Part shown: piece after piece, positions 37,933-47,873 of the stretch
Position numbering within the stretch: position 1 is the first letter of the stretch
Layout of the letters: each line of letters begins with the position of its first letter
NCBI RefSeq assembly: GCF_904846685.1
Contig: NZ_CAJHBQ010000001.1
Span: forward strand, 930,001 to 994,000
Source of the DNA: Psychrobacter submarinus
GTDB taxonomy: Bacteria; Pseudomonadota; Gammaproteobacteria; Pseudomonadales; Moraxellaceae
DNA length: 64,000 bases
Direction: 5' to 3'
Notes under the pieces: model-generated
The model's database searches: none
What the model was told of the DNA's origin: nothing
What the model saw: the letters and a program-made list of their open reading frames with translations, nothing else
Position numbers and translations under genes: made by a program

Positions 37933-38865
37933 CTACGTGACAACCTCCAAATTACTGACTAAATCATGACTGCTAACAACGTTTTGAACGTCAATAAAGG
38001 TACTTTTGCCTAACGCACCAAGGTTGTAGTTTGCAAACTCATGATATAAATTAACCACATCACCCATAATCAATAGCGCAGGTGTTGGCAGTTTTGCCTC
38101 AGCTTGCTGCTCCGCGATATTACCAAGCGTACCGATAAGAAGCTGCTGCGTTGGCAAACTGGCATGACTAATCACAGCAAAAGGTGTATTACTGTCGCGC
38201 CCTGCGGCAATTAGCCCTTGGGTCATCTCATCTAGTCGATTCAACCCCATATAAAAGACAACCGTCTGCGTACTGTCTAAGAGTTCATCGTAGTCATTAT
38301 TAGGTGCGCCCAACTTTTTGCAAGCGGTCACAAATTTTACGGCTTGCGCATGATCACGGTGTGTCAAGGGAATACCTGCTCTACTTGCGGCCGCACTAGC
38401 AGCAGTGATACCAGGAATAGATTCAAAATGAATACCATGACGCACCACTTCTTGCAGCTCCTCTCCGCCGCGTCCAAATATAAAGGGGTCGCCACCTTTG
38501 AGCCTAACGACCGTTTTGCCTGCTAGCGCGTGTTTGACCAGTAGCTCATTGATACCTTCTTGTGGTAGTGCGTGATTGGCACGGCGCTTACCGACAAATA
38601 TCTTCTCTGCCGTCAGCGCACACATATCTAAGATATCCTCTGAAACCAAACTATCATAGAGCACGACCTCTGCTTTTTGCATTACTCGTAATGCTTTTAA
38701 CGTGAGTAGCTCAGGATCGCCAGAACCTGCACCAACCAAATGTACCGTGCCCGTTTTCACACTTTTTTCTATACCTGATGGCTCATCGCTCACACTGATA
38801 TGACAATTTATATTGGGTAAATTTTGTGAAGTTAATGCGGCAATAAAGGTAGATGAATCAGTCAT
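37933..38865 (-). CDS. cobA: Uroporphyrinogen-III C-methyltransferase
   Basis: About 310 residues. Methylates uroporphyrinogen III with SAM towards sirohaem, the prosthetic group of NirB. SUMT motifs: VHLVGAGSGDPELLTLKA, VVLYDSLVS, VVRLKGGDPFIFGRGGEE, GIPLTHRDHA, and VVFYMGLNRL. The frame opens at 38910, but AGGAG before the ATG at 38865 (MTDSST) decides the start. About 55 residues before the core domain are unusual and low in conservation. It is placed next to nasA, as in nitrate-assimilation clusters of Pseudomonas and Acinetobacter. Confidence 0.93.
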   Translation of the reverse strand: MTDSSTFIAALTSQNLPNINCHISVSDEPSGIEKSVKTGTVHLVGAGSGDPELLTLKALRVMQKAEVVLYDSLVSEDILDMCALTAEKIFVGKRRANHALPQEGINELLVKHALAGKTVVRLKGGDPFIFGRGGEELQEVVRHGIHFESIPGITAASAAASRAGIPLTHRDHAQAVKFVTACKKLGAPNNDYDELLDSTQTVVFYMGLNRLDEMTQGLIAAGRDSNTPFAVISHASLPTQQLLIGTLGNIAEQQAEAKLPTPALLIMGDVVNLYHEFANYNLGALGKSTFIDVQNVVSSHDLVSNLEVVT

Positions 38866-39002
38866 GGTAATAACTCCTAATAACACTGTTAATAACGCGC
38901 AACTCTGCACCTAACAATGGCATACCTAAGAAAAAAAGAGCATATAAAATACGGTGCAAGCCCTATGCCATATTAACGTTCAAACTTTGCAACAAGCACT
39001 AC

Positions 39003-42000
39003 TTAAGACGCATACCTATCGATCAAGGCATTAATTTGACTCACACATGAACCGCAGTTAGTCCCTGCTCGGCATGCCTTTCCAACCGCGTGGGCACTCA
39101 TACACTGCTGCTTGGTAATCGTCTCGATAATAATACTCTCTCCAACAGCCATACATGAACATACTAATGCACCTGGATCAACATACCCTGTCGCTGGACG
39201 ACCTGCTAGCAACCACTTATAGCGTTGATTTTCTGGTATCGCATCAGTACTGGCGAAGCAATTGTTAAGCCAATGAATACTGGGCAGCTGCGCCACCTGC
39301 AGTGCAAAACAAACGCTCAGTAGTAGCTGATCGCTTGGTATGTCAGACTTTGACGTACTAATCGATGCCCGATCTATCACTTTAGTATTTGCCTCTACCT
39401 GCGTCGAGACGAAGCGAAGCTGCTTTGCTTGCTTGCTGCAAGTAAAGGCACTATTGATCGATTTATCGGTGAGAGATGCTTGATAGGTATTGATAAAATT
39501 TTGCCAGTACTCAGGGTCAAGCAGTTTACTGACGACTTTGTCTATAGGACTGGCTAAAGTAATCAAGACGCTATTGGTTTGACGACTTAAACTCCATGTC
39601 AATGCGGGTAATGAGTTTGATCTTTCAGAAGTTGTATTTGTATCAGAAGAAGATATCAGCACTCCTTGATCCTCAGGCTCTTTCTCAAAATCCAATAAAG
39701 TCTCACGCAGATGCACTATCATGGTGTCTTGTAGATCAGGATGCACCAAAATCTTGCCATAAGTTTTCATCGGTACAGGCATTACGCTGATTGCAGAATT
39801 TTTTAATTCAGGCTGTCCTGAATGCGGATCAACGACCGTTGGGATCAGCGTACCTACGCGAGCAAAACGAGCAAAGGCGTTGCTCCAATGCATCGGCATA
39901 AAGGCATCGCCTACGCTCATACTGTCGCTGATGCCAACCTGTGCGAGCACCTGACTGTCTGTAGTTGTATTGCTGGCAACCATGCGCTGCGGCTGGCTAT
40001 GTATTGATAAGTTTTTCTCATAGCTTTTCTCATAGCTTTTCTCATAGCAGGGACGTAGCTGTACATAATCGCCTTGGTCAACACCGAGCTGCTTGGCATC
40101 ATTTGGATGTACGGTGAGTGTTGGTACAGACTCGTGTTGGTTGAGCTGCGGTGCAAGTCCTGTGCGCGTCATCGTATGCCATTGATCGCGAAGCCTACCT
40201 GTAATCAGCCGTAGATTTAATGCTCCTGAGCTATCTTGATGAAACGTATGACTGCTGTTATTTTTTTTACTATCAGCGCTTTTTGATCTTAATCGTCGCG
40301 GATGCCTGTTGGGTATACTCGCGTGACTGGGAGGCGTAATGGCAATGAAACGTGTTTTGATCGGTGTAATACGTGCGCCGCCCCACTGAAACGGTGTCAT
40401 GACATCATATGCGTCGTGACTGAAAGAGAATACGTTTTTATTTTGCTGCTTAAGATGGTTTGGGCTTTCCTCTATCGATGCTATCGCCCCTACTACCATT
40501 GGCGAAAGATCTTTTGCTAAATTAAGATAGCGCGGTTGATTGCTCGCTGATATATCTTGGCTGGCATCATTTCTATAAGCAGTTAGGGCGATATGCTCAT
40601 TAAATATATCCCTAGGATGCTGATAATCAAACCCTGCCAAACCCATGCGTTTAGCGACTTGCGACAGTATCCACCAGTCAGGCTTTGCTTGTCCGAGTGC
40701 AGGCATTAAAGCCCGTTGGCGCGAGATGCGGCGCTCCGAATTGGTCACTGTGCCTGATTTCTCCCCCCAACCCTGTGCGGGCAAAACAATATCTGCACAC
40801 TTAACCGTATCGCTGTCGACGGAGCAGTCAGATACAATCACCAAATCACAGGTAGCCAATGCGCGGCGAAACTTATCAGCCTCAGGCAAGCTGACGACAG
40901 GATTGGTCGCCATAATCCAGATGGCTTTGATACGGCCATCTAGTATGGCATCAGCAGCATCGCAAGCTTTTACCCCAACTTCTGCGGCAAGCGGTTGCGG
41001 CGCTTGCCAAAAATCAGCCACCAAATGACGATGCTGCTCGTTGTCTAGGTCTAGATGCGCGGCAAGCAGGTTAGCTAATGCACCGACTTCGCGCCCGCCC
41101 ATCGCATTTGGCTGACCGGTGAGTGAAAACGGACTTGCACCTACTCGGCCCACTCGCCCAGTATACAAGTGAGTATTGATAATGGCATTGACCTTGTCGG
41201 TACCACTTGCAGATTGGTTGACACCCATGCTAAATGCCGTGACGGTTTTATCATTTGCAGCGACCAGCGCATAAAACTCCTGTACCAGATCCGCACTGAT
41301 ACCGCATGCCGTCGCCACTTTATCAATCGTCCATGTTTTTGCGGCCTCTAAGGCGGGCGTGACATCCTGACACTGCTTAAGATAGTCTTTATCACCACAG
41401 CCTTCTTGCTCAAGATAATGCAGCAGTCCGTTATATAAGTGCGTATCCGTGCCAACAGTGATGGGCACGTGCAAATCGGCAAATTCACAAGAATCAGTAC
41501 GACGCGGATCAATCACGATCAGTTTTTTATTAGGATCACGCTTTTTGGCGGCTAAAAACCGTCCGAATAAGATAGGATGGCACCACGCCATATTGGAGCC
41601 CACCAGCACCAATAAATCACAAGACTCTAAATCTTCATAATTACTAGGCACTAAGTCTGCACCAAAAGCACGCTTATGCCCTGCAACTGCTGAGGACATA
41701 CAAAGACGCGAATTGGAATCGATATTATTATTACCAATAAAGCCTTTAATGAACTTATTGGCAACGTAGTAATCCTCAGTAAGCAGCTGCCCTGACACAT
41801 AAAACATTACGCTGTCACGCCCGTGTGTCGCGATAGTGTTATTCAAACGACTGGCAATATCATCCAATACTGCCTCCCACTCGACAGGCTGCGTATCTGT
41901 CGGTTGTCCTTTTGCAATTGATCGCTGTTTGTCTTGATAATAAGGCTGAGTCAACCTGCGCTCAGTGCCCAATGTTTGTGCCAATGCACTGCCTTTTGAG

Positions 42001-42209
42001 CAGAGTTTACCGAAGTTTGCTGGATGCTCAGGATCGCCTGTCACGCTGACTACACCTGCCTCATCGATGTTTGCTAGTACGCCGCAGCCTACGCCGCAGT
42101 AAGGACAAGTGGTACGAATAGGACTGACCAAATCCTCAGTGTAAGTTGTAATGCGAGAGGACGGTACGACACTGAGGGCTTGATCGTCATTTGAGATGGT
42201 GCTGCTCAT
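39003..42209 (-). CDS. nasA: Assimilatory nitrate reductase catalytic subunit with C-terminal [2Fe-2S] domain
   Basis: 1068 residues. Reduces nitrate to nitrite in the cytoplasm. The N-terminus has the 4Fe-4S pattern CPYCGVGCGV with a fourth Cys in GKLCSKGSAL, then the molybdopterin domains (SNMAWCHPILFGR, GVNQSASGTDKVNAI, LPAQGWGEKSGTVTN) and an MGD-binding C-domain (LITGRLRDQWHTMTRTG). A BFD-like domain at the end has CSCMAVGE and CRAGTNCGSC. A 12-nt sequence repeated three times encodes SYEKSYEKSYEK near residue 725. AGGAGAGG precedes the ATG, which overlaps the stop of the flavoprotein gene upstream. Confidence 0.96.
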   Translation of the reverse strand: MSSTISNDDQALSVVPSSRITTYTEDLVSPIRTTCPYCGVGCGVLANIDEAGVVSVTGDPEHPANFGKLCSKGSALAQTLGTERRLTQPYYQDKQRSIAKGQPTDTQPVEWEAVLDDIASRLNNTIATHGRDSVMFYVSGQLLTEDYYVANKFIKGFIGNNNIDSNSRLCMSSAVAGHKRAFGADLVPSNYEDLESCDLLVLVGSNMAWCHPILFGRFLAAKKRDPNKKLIVIDPRRTDSCEFADLHVPITVGTDTHLYNGLLHYLEQEGCGDKDYLKQCQDVTPALEAAKTWTIDKVATACGISADLVQEFYALVAANDKTVTAFSMGVNQSASGTDKVNAIINTHLYTGRVGRVGASPFSLTGQPNAMGGREVGALANLLAAHLDLDNEQHRHLVADFWQAPQPLAAEVGVKACDAADAILDGRIKAIWIMATNPVVSLPEADKFRRALATCDLVIVSDCSVDSDTVKCADIVLPAQGWGEKSGTVTNSERRISRQRALMPALGQAKPDWWILSQVAKRMGLAGFDYQHPRDIFNEHIALTAYRNDASQDISASNQPRYLNLAKDLSPMVVGAIASIEESPNHLKQQNKNVFSFSHDAYDVMTPFQWGGARITPIKTRFIAITPPSHASIPNRHPRRLRSKSADSKKNNSSHTFHQDSSGALNLRLITGRLRDQWHTMTRTGLAPQLNQHESVPTLTVHPNDAKQLGVDQGDYVQLRPCYEKSYEKSYEKNLSIHSQPQRMVASNTTTDSQVLAQVGISDSMSVGDAFMPMHWSNAFARFARVGTLIPTVVDPHSGQPELKNSAISVMPVPMKTYGKILVHPDLQDTMIVHLRETLLDFEKEPEDQGVLISSSDTNTTSERSNSLPALTWSLSRQTNSVLITLASPIDKVVSKLLDPEYWQNFINTYQASLTDKSINSAFTCSKQAKQLRFVSTQVEANTKVIDRASISTSKSDIPSDQLLLSVCFALQVAQLPSIHWLNNCFASTDAIPENQRYKWLLAGRPATGYVDPGALVCSCMAVGESIIIETITKQQCMSAHAVGKACRAGTNCGSCVSQINALIDRYAS

Positions 42210-43651
42210 GAGGCCTCTCCTATTAGGTGTGCATCACTTGGCAAGACCGATTCGGGCTCAGCTGCTTCTATTTTCTCTACATCGCAATAGGCTTCGCCAA
42301 AGATAAGGTCTTCTTTTATCGAGGATATGTCACTGCCATCAGTGATCAGCTGACTATAAAACCCGCTTTCACTCACATCACCGTACAGTACCGTGCCAAT
42401 AAGTTTGCTTTCTTTAATGTAGAGACAAAGATAATGATCGAGGCTCGTTTGCTGATAAACCACGCGCTCTATCTGTGCCATTTCACTATCATCAAAAGCA
42501 ATCTGACCTGCTGAAAAAGCGGCGATGCCAGATACTTTTAATTTTAAAGATAAAGGCTTGCTGATAAAGGGACGCCAGTGGTTTTTAGATTTATTTAGTT
42601 GTGAGTTACTATTGGCTGTCTTGCGACTTGAGATGCGTGGCGTTTTTAAGACAGACACCAAGGTATCGACCTGTTGATTGACAGGAGCCACCATCCCGAA
42701 TAGCTCCCCGTCCAGCTCGACACATTCACCGATCGCATAGACATGAGGACAGCTCGTATGCATAAAGTTATCTACAAGGATACCTCGGTTAACCTCAAGA
42801 CCGCTTTGCTGGGCCAGTGTCGTATTGGGGATGACACCAACGGCCATGACAATAAAGTCTGCTGGCAGTGTGCGGCCATCCTTTAACAACAGACCATTAA
42901 CCTCGTGTTGATCATTGACCGTAATACATTCTGTGTTGGCTAACACCTCCAGCTTGACACTTCGACTGAAGAGCTCTGCTTGTAGCAGATGAGCGGCGGG
43001 CATATCAAGCTGTTGGTTGAGAACATGACTATCGACATGAACCACTGTCATATCTGCCCCTTGAGACGCCAAAGCACAAGCGGCTTCCAGACCCAGCACC
43101 CCGCCACCAATGACAAGACCCTTTTTTGCTTGGCGCGCGTACTCCGTCAATACCTGCACATCAGCAATCTCTCGAAATACATGAACCCCCTTAGCATCAT
43201 GATTGGCAAAAGGGATGACGCGAGCTTGTGAGCCAGTAGCCAGCACCAGCTCGGTATAATCCAGGGTTTGTCCATCACTCAATTTGACACGCCGCTTATT
43301 GGTTTCGATTGCATCTACCGACGTGCCAGCCAATACCGTGATACCCAATTGCTCATATTCTGCTAGCTCGTATAAATATGTCTCTTCAAAAACCGACTCT
43401 CCTGAGAGTACGGGTGACAGCATGATACGGTTGTAGCCCACTTGCGGTTCTTTGCTAATCAGCGTGATGGGTAAATGAGCTGCGCCTTTTTCTTGGCTGC
43501 TTTGCTGCTGGGCACGTGCCAGCTCAATGGCAAAACGACTGCCTGCCATCCCAGCGCCTATAATAACGATGCCCGCAGTAGTCTGACGTCTAGAAGAAGA
43601 AGCATTGGTAGAGAAAGCAGTATGGGTTGGTTCTGGTGAATCAAGTGACAT
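42206..43651 (-). CDS. FAD-dependent NAD(P)H oxidoreductase, nitrate-reductase electron-transfer partner
   Basis: About 480 residues from the ATG at 43651 (MSLDSPEP; AAGGA upstream); the frame is open to 43723. Two Rossmann folds: GIVIIGAGMAGSRFAIELA for FAD and GLVIGGGVLGLEAACALAS for NAD(P)H, with YAIGECVELDGELFGMVAPV closing the FAD domain. The layout is that of the N-terminal half of NirB and of rubredoxin reductase-type NasB. Position and the 4-base overlap with nasA indicate that it feeds electrons to the BFD-like domain of NasA. Confidence 0.88.
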   Translation of the reverse strand: MSLDSPEPTHTAFSTNASSSRRQTTAGIVIIGAGMAGSRFAIELARAQQQSSQEKGAAHLPITLISKEPQVGYNRIMLSPVLSGESVFEETYLYELAEYEQLGITVLAGTSVDAIETNKRRVKLSDGQTLDYTELVLATGSQARVIPFANHDAKGVHVFREIADVQVLTEYARQAKKGLVIGGGVLGLEAACALASQGADMTVVHVDSHVLNQQLDMPAAHLLQAELFSRSVKLEVLANTECITVNDQHEVNGLLLKDGRTLPADFIVMAVGVIPNTTLAQQSGLEVNRGILVDNFMHTSCPHVYAIGECVELDGELFGMVAPVNQQVDTLVSVLKTPRISSRKTANSNSQLNKSKNHWRPFISKPLSLKLKVSGIAAFSAGQIAFDDSEMAQIERVVYQQTSLDHYLCLYIKESKLIGTVLYGDVSESGFYSQLITDGSDISSIKEDLIFGEAYCDVEKIEAAEPESVLPSDAHLIGEAS

Positions 43652-43727
43652 AGGAAAATCATTCCTTAGCCGCAACACGCAGCGTTGAGTAAAATGGCTT
43701 GTCGTACTATTTACGTTTAACAAGGTT

Positions 43728-45818
43728 TTATGAAAAATAAATCAGCAACGATATGATAATGACAAATTGAATAAAGCAAATGCTGTGCCAAACCAATAAG
43801 GGATGACGTATGATCAGCGGTTCAGGGTCTCTGGTATCGTTACTATTATCAGGATTAAAGTCTTGTAAGAACTCGCCAATCGCTTGATACCTTGCCTGCG
43901 TACTAGAGTGTAGTGCACGCATCAACGCTTGCTGGCTGGTAGCGGGCACTCGGTTTTGACGCAGGCGCTCGGCAGGTACGATCAGTGAGGCGGATGGGTT
44001 CATCAACTCTTGCGAGCTAAATGGTAGCTCACCTGTAAGTAACTCATAACCAATCACGGCAATGGAAAACAAATCAGAATGCACGCCTTTTGGGGCATCG
44101 GTGTAATATTCTGGTGCAGCGTAGTGCAAATCGCCATTAGGAGGACGCGTACTATCTTTTAGTATGGAGGAGCTAGCAGAGCCAAAGTCGATTAACTTGA
44201 CCGCACCTGATTGAGTTAATAATATATTTTCAGGCTTGATATCTTGATGCAGTAGGTAGTTTCGATGCATCACACGGACCGCCATGCCGATCTTAGTGAG
44301 TAAATCGTAAGTTTGCCAAATATCACAAGGGGCTTGACGATCCATAAAAACTCGTAGGCTCTCCCCTTCGATATATTCCGTTAAATGATATAAATAAGTG
44401 CTACTGGCAGGCACTGGGTAGTAGCGCAAAAGCCCCGATGCATTAGACGCATTGAAAGTAGCATTCAGTTTTTTAGAGACATCACTGGTTAAAAGCGAAT
44501 CATGGGAGGATACGCTATTGGGGTTCACTTGATTGTAAGCGGGCTCACCAATGCGTTTGTGCTTGGACAGGCTCAAACCGATTTTACGTTCCTTTAAAAA
44601 CTCACGTAGATAATGCCCATCAGCAATGACATTGAGACTTGGCGATTTCAAAACAAATGCATGCTGATCGTTATCCTCTACTAAATACACCTCACTGCGA
44701 GCCGTACGCGCGATGATTTTTTTGACCACAAAACTATCAATCTGTGCCCCTACTGCCAAGCCCGTTGGTAAGCGATAGTGATTGATATCCTGAGCGTGAC
44801 TACTGTCGCTATCCACACCCTGATCAAGCGCAATGCCGTTGTCTGTTTCTGGGTGCGTTTTACTCTTTGTGATTACATCGTTCATACCCAGCATGATCAC
44901 ACTGAGATTATCGTAACTGCCCTCGCTAAAGGCGTGCTCACACAAACGCTGGCTTATCTGAAGATGGTCGATGATTTGATTGGGACATCCCACTGATTGG
45001 TGCATAACCTGTACCGCAGCACACAGCTCAAACTGTAACTCTGCTGGCGCGATAGACTCATAAACCCCATCAGTCATGAGCGCCAAACACTCGTTTTGAT
45101 GCAAGGTAAACACCGACTGTTGCAGCTCAACTCGGGTATCAGCACCGATAGCAGCAGACAACGCCCCTTTATCCCGTCCGTGGTGAATATGATGGTCTTT
45201 GGTCAATAGCACCATACTGTCTATGCCGATACGATAGATACGAGAGTCGCCTGTATGGAACAGATGAATACGGTCACCTATGCATAGCAATCCTGATAAA
45301 GTCGATAATAAAGCTGGCAGGCGCTCATACGCTTGCGGGAAATAAAGCGCATCATTGGCTTGGTGCACCGCCTCCTTAATCACGATGGCAACTTGATCGT
45401 CATCAAAGCGGTGTAGTGGATTTGGCGATTGCTCTTGAGATTCGCTTGATATCTCATTTGCTTGCACCCTATCTGTCTGTACCATCTCTGCAAGTTTTGA
45501 GGTGATATGGTGTGTCACTGTGTTTATCACTGACTGACTGGCTTGTTTGGGAAACTGGCAAGCACTGACCCCATCAGCCATTAGCACCAATAAAGGCGCT
45601 GTAAAAGAGGGATGATCGCCACTATGCGCTGACGATGATGAAAAGGATGATAACGATGGGAACCCATAAGGCAAGCAGGTCGTTATGAGTAGGCTATCTT
45701 GGTTCTCAGCTTTGCGCCCTGCCATCGTACAAAAATCAGGCAGCCACAATGCAACGTCCGCATTATGACTGCTTACCTGACCTGTCCCTTTAGGAGCTTG
45801 TTTGACGCTCTCATACAT
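43728..45818 (-). CDS. PP2C phosphatase / Ser-Thr protein kinase fusion, membrane anchored
   Basis: 696 residues. The N-terminal PP2C domain (about 30-305) has AGRKAENQDSLL, LMADGVSACQ, HTGDSRIYRI, LMTDGVYES and YDNLSVIML. The kinase domain (about 365-645) has the invariant lysine in FVLKSP, catalytic loop HQDIKPENILL, DFGSAS and APEYYTDAPKG. One C-terminal membrane helix (ICFIQFVIIISLLIYF) ends the chain. Genes of this architecture sit beside nirB/nasA in Pseudomonas; the substrate is unknown. It is 3 bases from narK and probably co-transcribed with it, which suggests post-translational control of nitrate uptake or reduction. Confidence 0.93.
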   Translation of the reverse strand: MYESVKQAPKGTGQVSSHNADVALWLPDFCTMAGRKAENQDSLLITTCLPYGFPSLSSFSSSSAHSGDHPSFTAPLLVLMADGVSACQFPKQASQSVINTVTHHITSKLAEMVQTDRVQANEISSESQEQSPNPLHRFDDDQVAIVIKEAVHQANDALYFPQAYERLPALLSTLSGLLCIGDRIHLFHTGDSRIYRIGIDSMVLLTKDHHIHHGRDKGALSAAIGADTRVELQQSVFTLHQNECLALMTDGVYESIAPAELQFELCAAVQVMHQSVGCPNQIIDHLQISQRLCEHAFSEGSYDNLSVIMLGMNDVITKSKTHPETDNGIALDQGVDSDSSHAQDINHYRLPTGLAVGAQIDSFVVKKIIARTARSEVYLVEDNDQHAFVLKSPSLNVIADGHYLREFLKERKIGLSLSKHKRIGEPAYNQVNPNSVSSHDSLLTSDVSKKLNATFNASNASGLLRYYPVPASSTYLYHLTEYIEGESLRVFMDRQAPCDIWQTYDLLTKIGMAVRVMHRNYLLHQDIKPENILLTQSGAVKLIDFGSASSSILKDSTRPPNGDLHYAAPEYYTDAPKGVHSDLFSIAVIGYELLTGELPFSSQELMNPSASLIVPAERLRQNRVPATSQQALMRALHSSTQARYQAIGEFLQDFNPDNSNDTRDPEPLIIRHPLLVWHSICFIQFVIIISLLIYFS

Positions 45819-45821
45819 AAT

Positions 45822-47324
45822 TTAGCTCACTTGTATTTGAGCAAAACTGCCATCTGGCATCTCTTCAATAATAACGCCTTCAGGCTCTTTTAATAAAAAC
45901 AGCGCCAAGAAGCCAATCACTGCTGTTGCGGCAATCACAAAGAAGAATGCCTGATACGATACCAGACTCAGTACAGTTAGATAGACCACTGACCCGACGT
46001 TACCGTAAGCACCCGTCATTCCTGCAAACTGACCTGTCATACTACGTTTAATCAAAGGAATCACAGCAAACACTGCTCCCTCACCCGCCTGTACAAAGAA
46101 AGAGCAGAACATGGTAATCAACAGCGCAAGCGCGATCGGCCATGAAGAGTCAACGACACCCATCAACAGATAACCAACAGCCAAACCTGCGGTAAGAATC
46201 AACAGCGTGATTTTACGACCGAATTTATCACTCAACCAGCCGCCGCCAGGACGCGACATCAGATTCATAAAGGCGTAGCTTGATGCCAAGACACCTGCCA
46301 TGACAATCGATAAGTTAAAGGTTTCTTGATAGAAGAGTGGCAGCATAGAGACCACAGCCAACTCTGAGCCAAAAGTCGCAAAGTATAAAATATTCAAAAT
46401 ACCGACTTGCTTAAAGTCATATCGGTGAGCTTTTGGCACAGGCGTGGTAAATACTTCCTTATTAAAACGATAACTACTGATAAATTCATAAACGTATAAC
46501 ACCACCAACGCAATATAGACGATGTTGACACTTGCCTGATTCAGCAAACTCACACCAGCTGGTGATAATTTCCACGCCAATAAGGCCAATGCCAAATACA
46601 TTGGCAGTTTAAATACCATCATGAGCCAGAAGTCACCTGATGAAGTCACCATCATGGCACCCGATTTTTTAGGTTTGAAATACGTAGCACCCTTAGGGGT
46701 ATCACGTACCATCTTGTAAAAAATCACGCTATAGAGCAGCATAACCACCCCTGAAGTAGCCGTTGCATAACGCCAACCTTCCTCACCGCCAAAGATGGCA
46801 GCGGCCGCAATAGCGACTGTCGGTAGTAGCAGTGCCGCGGCGGCAGAGCCGAAATTTCCCCAGCCCCCATAGATACCTTCAGCTGTACCCAGCTCATTGG
46901 CAGGGAACCAGTCACTCATGAGACGAATGCCAACCACAAACCCTGCACCAACGAAACCCAATAAAAAGCGTGATAGCGCTAACGTGTTGTAATCTTGCGC
47001 AAAAGCGAAGGTGAGACAAGGAATAGCGCCAATGGCTAAAATTGCAGTGTAAACAAGCCGAGGACCAAAGCGATCGGTCAACATGCCAATGATGACCCGA
47101 GCTGGGATAGTCAAGGCAACATTTAATATCAATAAAGTTTTTACCTGGTCTTTGGTGAGGTTCAAACTCTCCCCAATCGCAGATAAGAATGGCGCATGGT
47201 TAAACCACACGAAAAAGGTGAAAAAAAACGCCATCCACCCAAGATGGAGAATTTTGTTTTTACCGCTAAAAGAAAAGATATTCAGCTTGTTTTTATTTGG
47301 CACATCAGGTTTCGATGAAGGCAT
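45822..47324 (-). CDS. narK: Nitrate/nitrite transporter of the NNP (NarK) family
   Basis: About 500 residues and 12 membrane segments. The two nitrate signatures are present: GIYGGWGNFGSAAAALLLP (segment 5) and GMTGAYGNVGSVVYL (segment 11). MLTDRFGPR and WLSDKFGRK are the usual MFS loops. The frame is open to a TTG at 47339, but GAGGAAA lies 6-7 bases before the ATG at 47324 (MPSSKPDV), so I use that start. A sigma54-like promoter lies about 75 bp upstream. Confidence 0.94.
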   Translation of the reverse strand: MPSSKPDVPNKNKLNIFSFSGKNKILHLGWMAFFFTFFVWFNHAPFLSAIGESLNLTKDQVKTLLILNVALTIPARVIIGMLTDRFGPRLVYTAILAIGAIPCLTFAFAQDYNTLALSRFLLGFVGAGFVVGIRLMSDWFPANELGTAEGIYGGWGNFGSAAAALLLPTVAIAAAAIFGGEEGWRYATATSGVVMLLYSVIFYKMVRDTPKGATYFKPKKSGAMMVTSSGDFWLMMVFKLPMYLALALLAWKLSPAGVSLLNQASVNIVYIALVVLYVYEFISSYRFNKEVFTTPVPKAHRYDFKQVGILNILYFATFGSELAVVSMLPLFYQETFNLSIVMAGVLASSYAFMNLMSRPGGGWLSDKFGRKITLLILTAGLAVGYLLMGVVDSSWPIALALLITMFCSFFVQAGEGAVFAVIPLIKRSMTGQFAGMTGAYGNVGSVVYLTVLSLVSYQAFFFVIAATAVIGFLALFLLKEPEGVIIEEMPDGSFAQIQVS

Positions 47325-47408
47325 AGACGATTTCCTCAAATGGCTAACATTAAAGTTATAAAAACACGTTATGAGTCAGAAACTTATCAGTTGTGACCAT
47401 TAAGAGAG

Positions 47409-47424
47409 TGCAATGGATGTGCCA
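47409..47424 (-). promoter_or_regulatory. Sigma54 promoter for narK
   Basis: On the minus strand TGGCACATCCATTGCA matches the sigma54 consensus TGGCACG-N4-TTGCW at all but one position, with GG (-24) and GC (-12) correctly spaced. The predicted start is near 47398, giving a 5' UTR of about 75 bases to narK. Nitrogen control through an AAA+ activator is inferred. Confidence 0.8.
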
Positions 47425-47600
47425 GCTGCAAATATAAAATTGACATAGATATAAAACATCATCTTTTTTAATAGGGCTACGCTTTGTACCAGATGACTCT
47501 AAAGGCATCCCAATTAAATAGTATTGCTTAGATAAAACTAAATTACCTCTCGATTAAGTAAAGTAAGCGATGCACCTTTAAAGTAACAATCAAAACCAAT

Positions 47601-47716
47601 TTGGTGCATTTTTGCAACTATTTTGGTGCATTTGGTGCATTTGGTGCATTTGGTGCATTTGGTGCATTTGGTGCATTTGGTGCATTTGGTGCATTTTTGC
47701 AACTATTTTGGTGCAT
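47601..47716. repeat. Ten direct TTGGTGCAT repeats: putative NtrC enhancer array / VNTR
   Basis: Eight copies of the 9-bp unit are exactly tandem at 47623-47694. One more copy lies on each side (47601-47609 and 47708-47716), separated from the block by the same 13-bp spacer TTTTGCAACTATT. Each unit contains TGGTGCA, one half of the NtrC site (GCACCA-N5-TGGTGC). The array lies 180-320 bp from both sigma54-like promoters, the normal enhancer distance. The tandem makes copy-number change by slippage likely. Confidence 0.85.
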
Positions 47717-47873
47717 AGGATGTAAATAACAACTATTAAAAAGATCATATTAAGCAACTACTTATAACAGAAAATAGTATCGCCAAAAGTACTGGCATGA
47801 CCTTATAAACTGGTAAGGCTACATATTTTTTAACTATATAAGGGTTCGATAATTGAATGTCATTAATTGTGTT

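Noticed and set aside
47571..47608. A classical NtrC dyad formed by TGCACC at 47571 and the first GGTGCA
   Set aside because: The two halves are separated by about 26 bp instead of 5, so this is not a standard dyad; the direct-repeat array is the notable feature.
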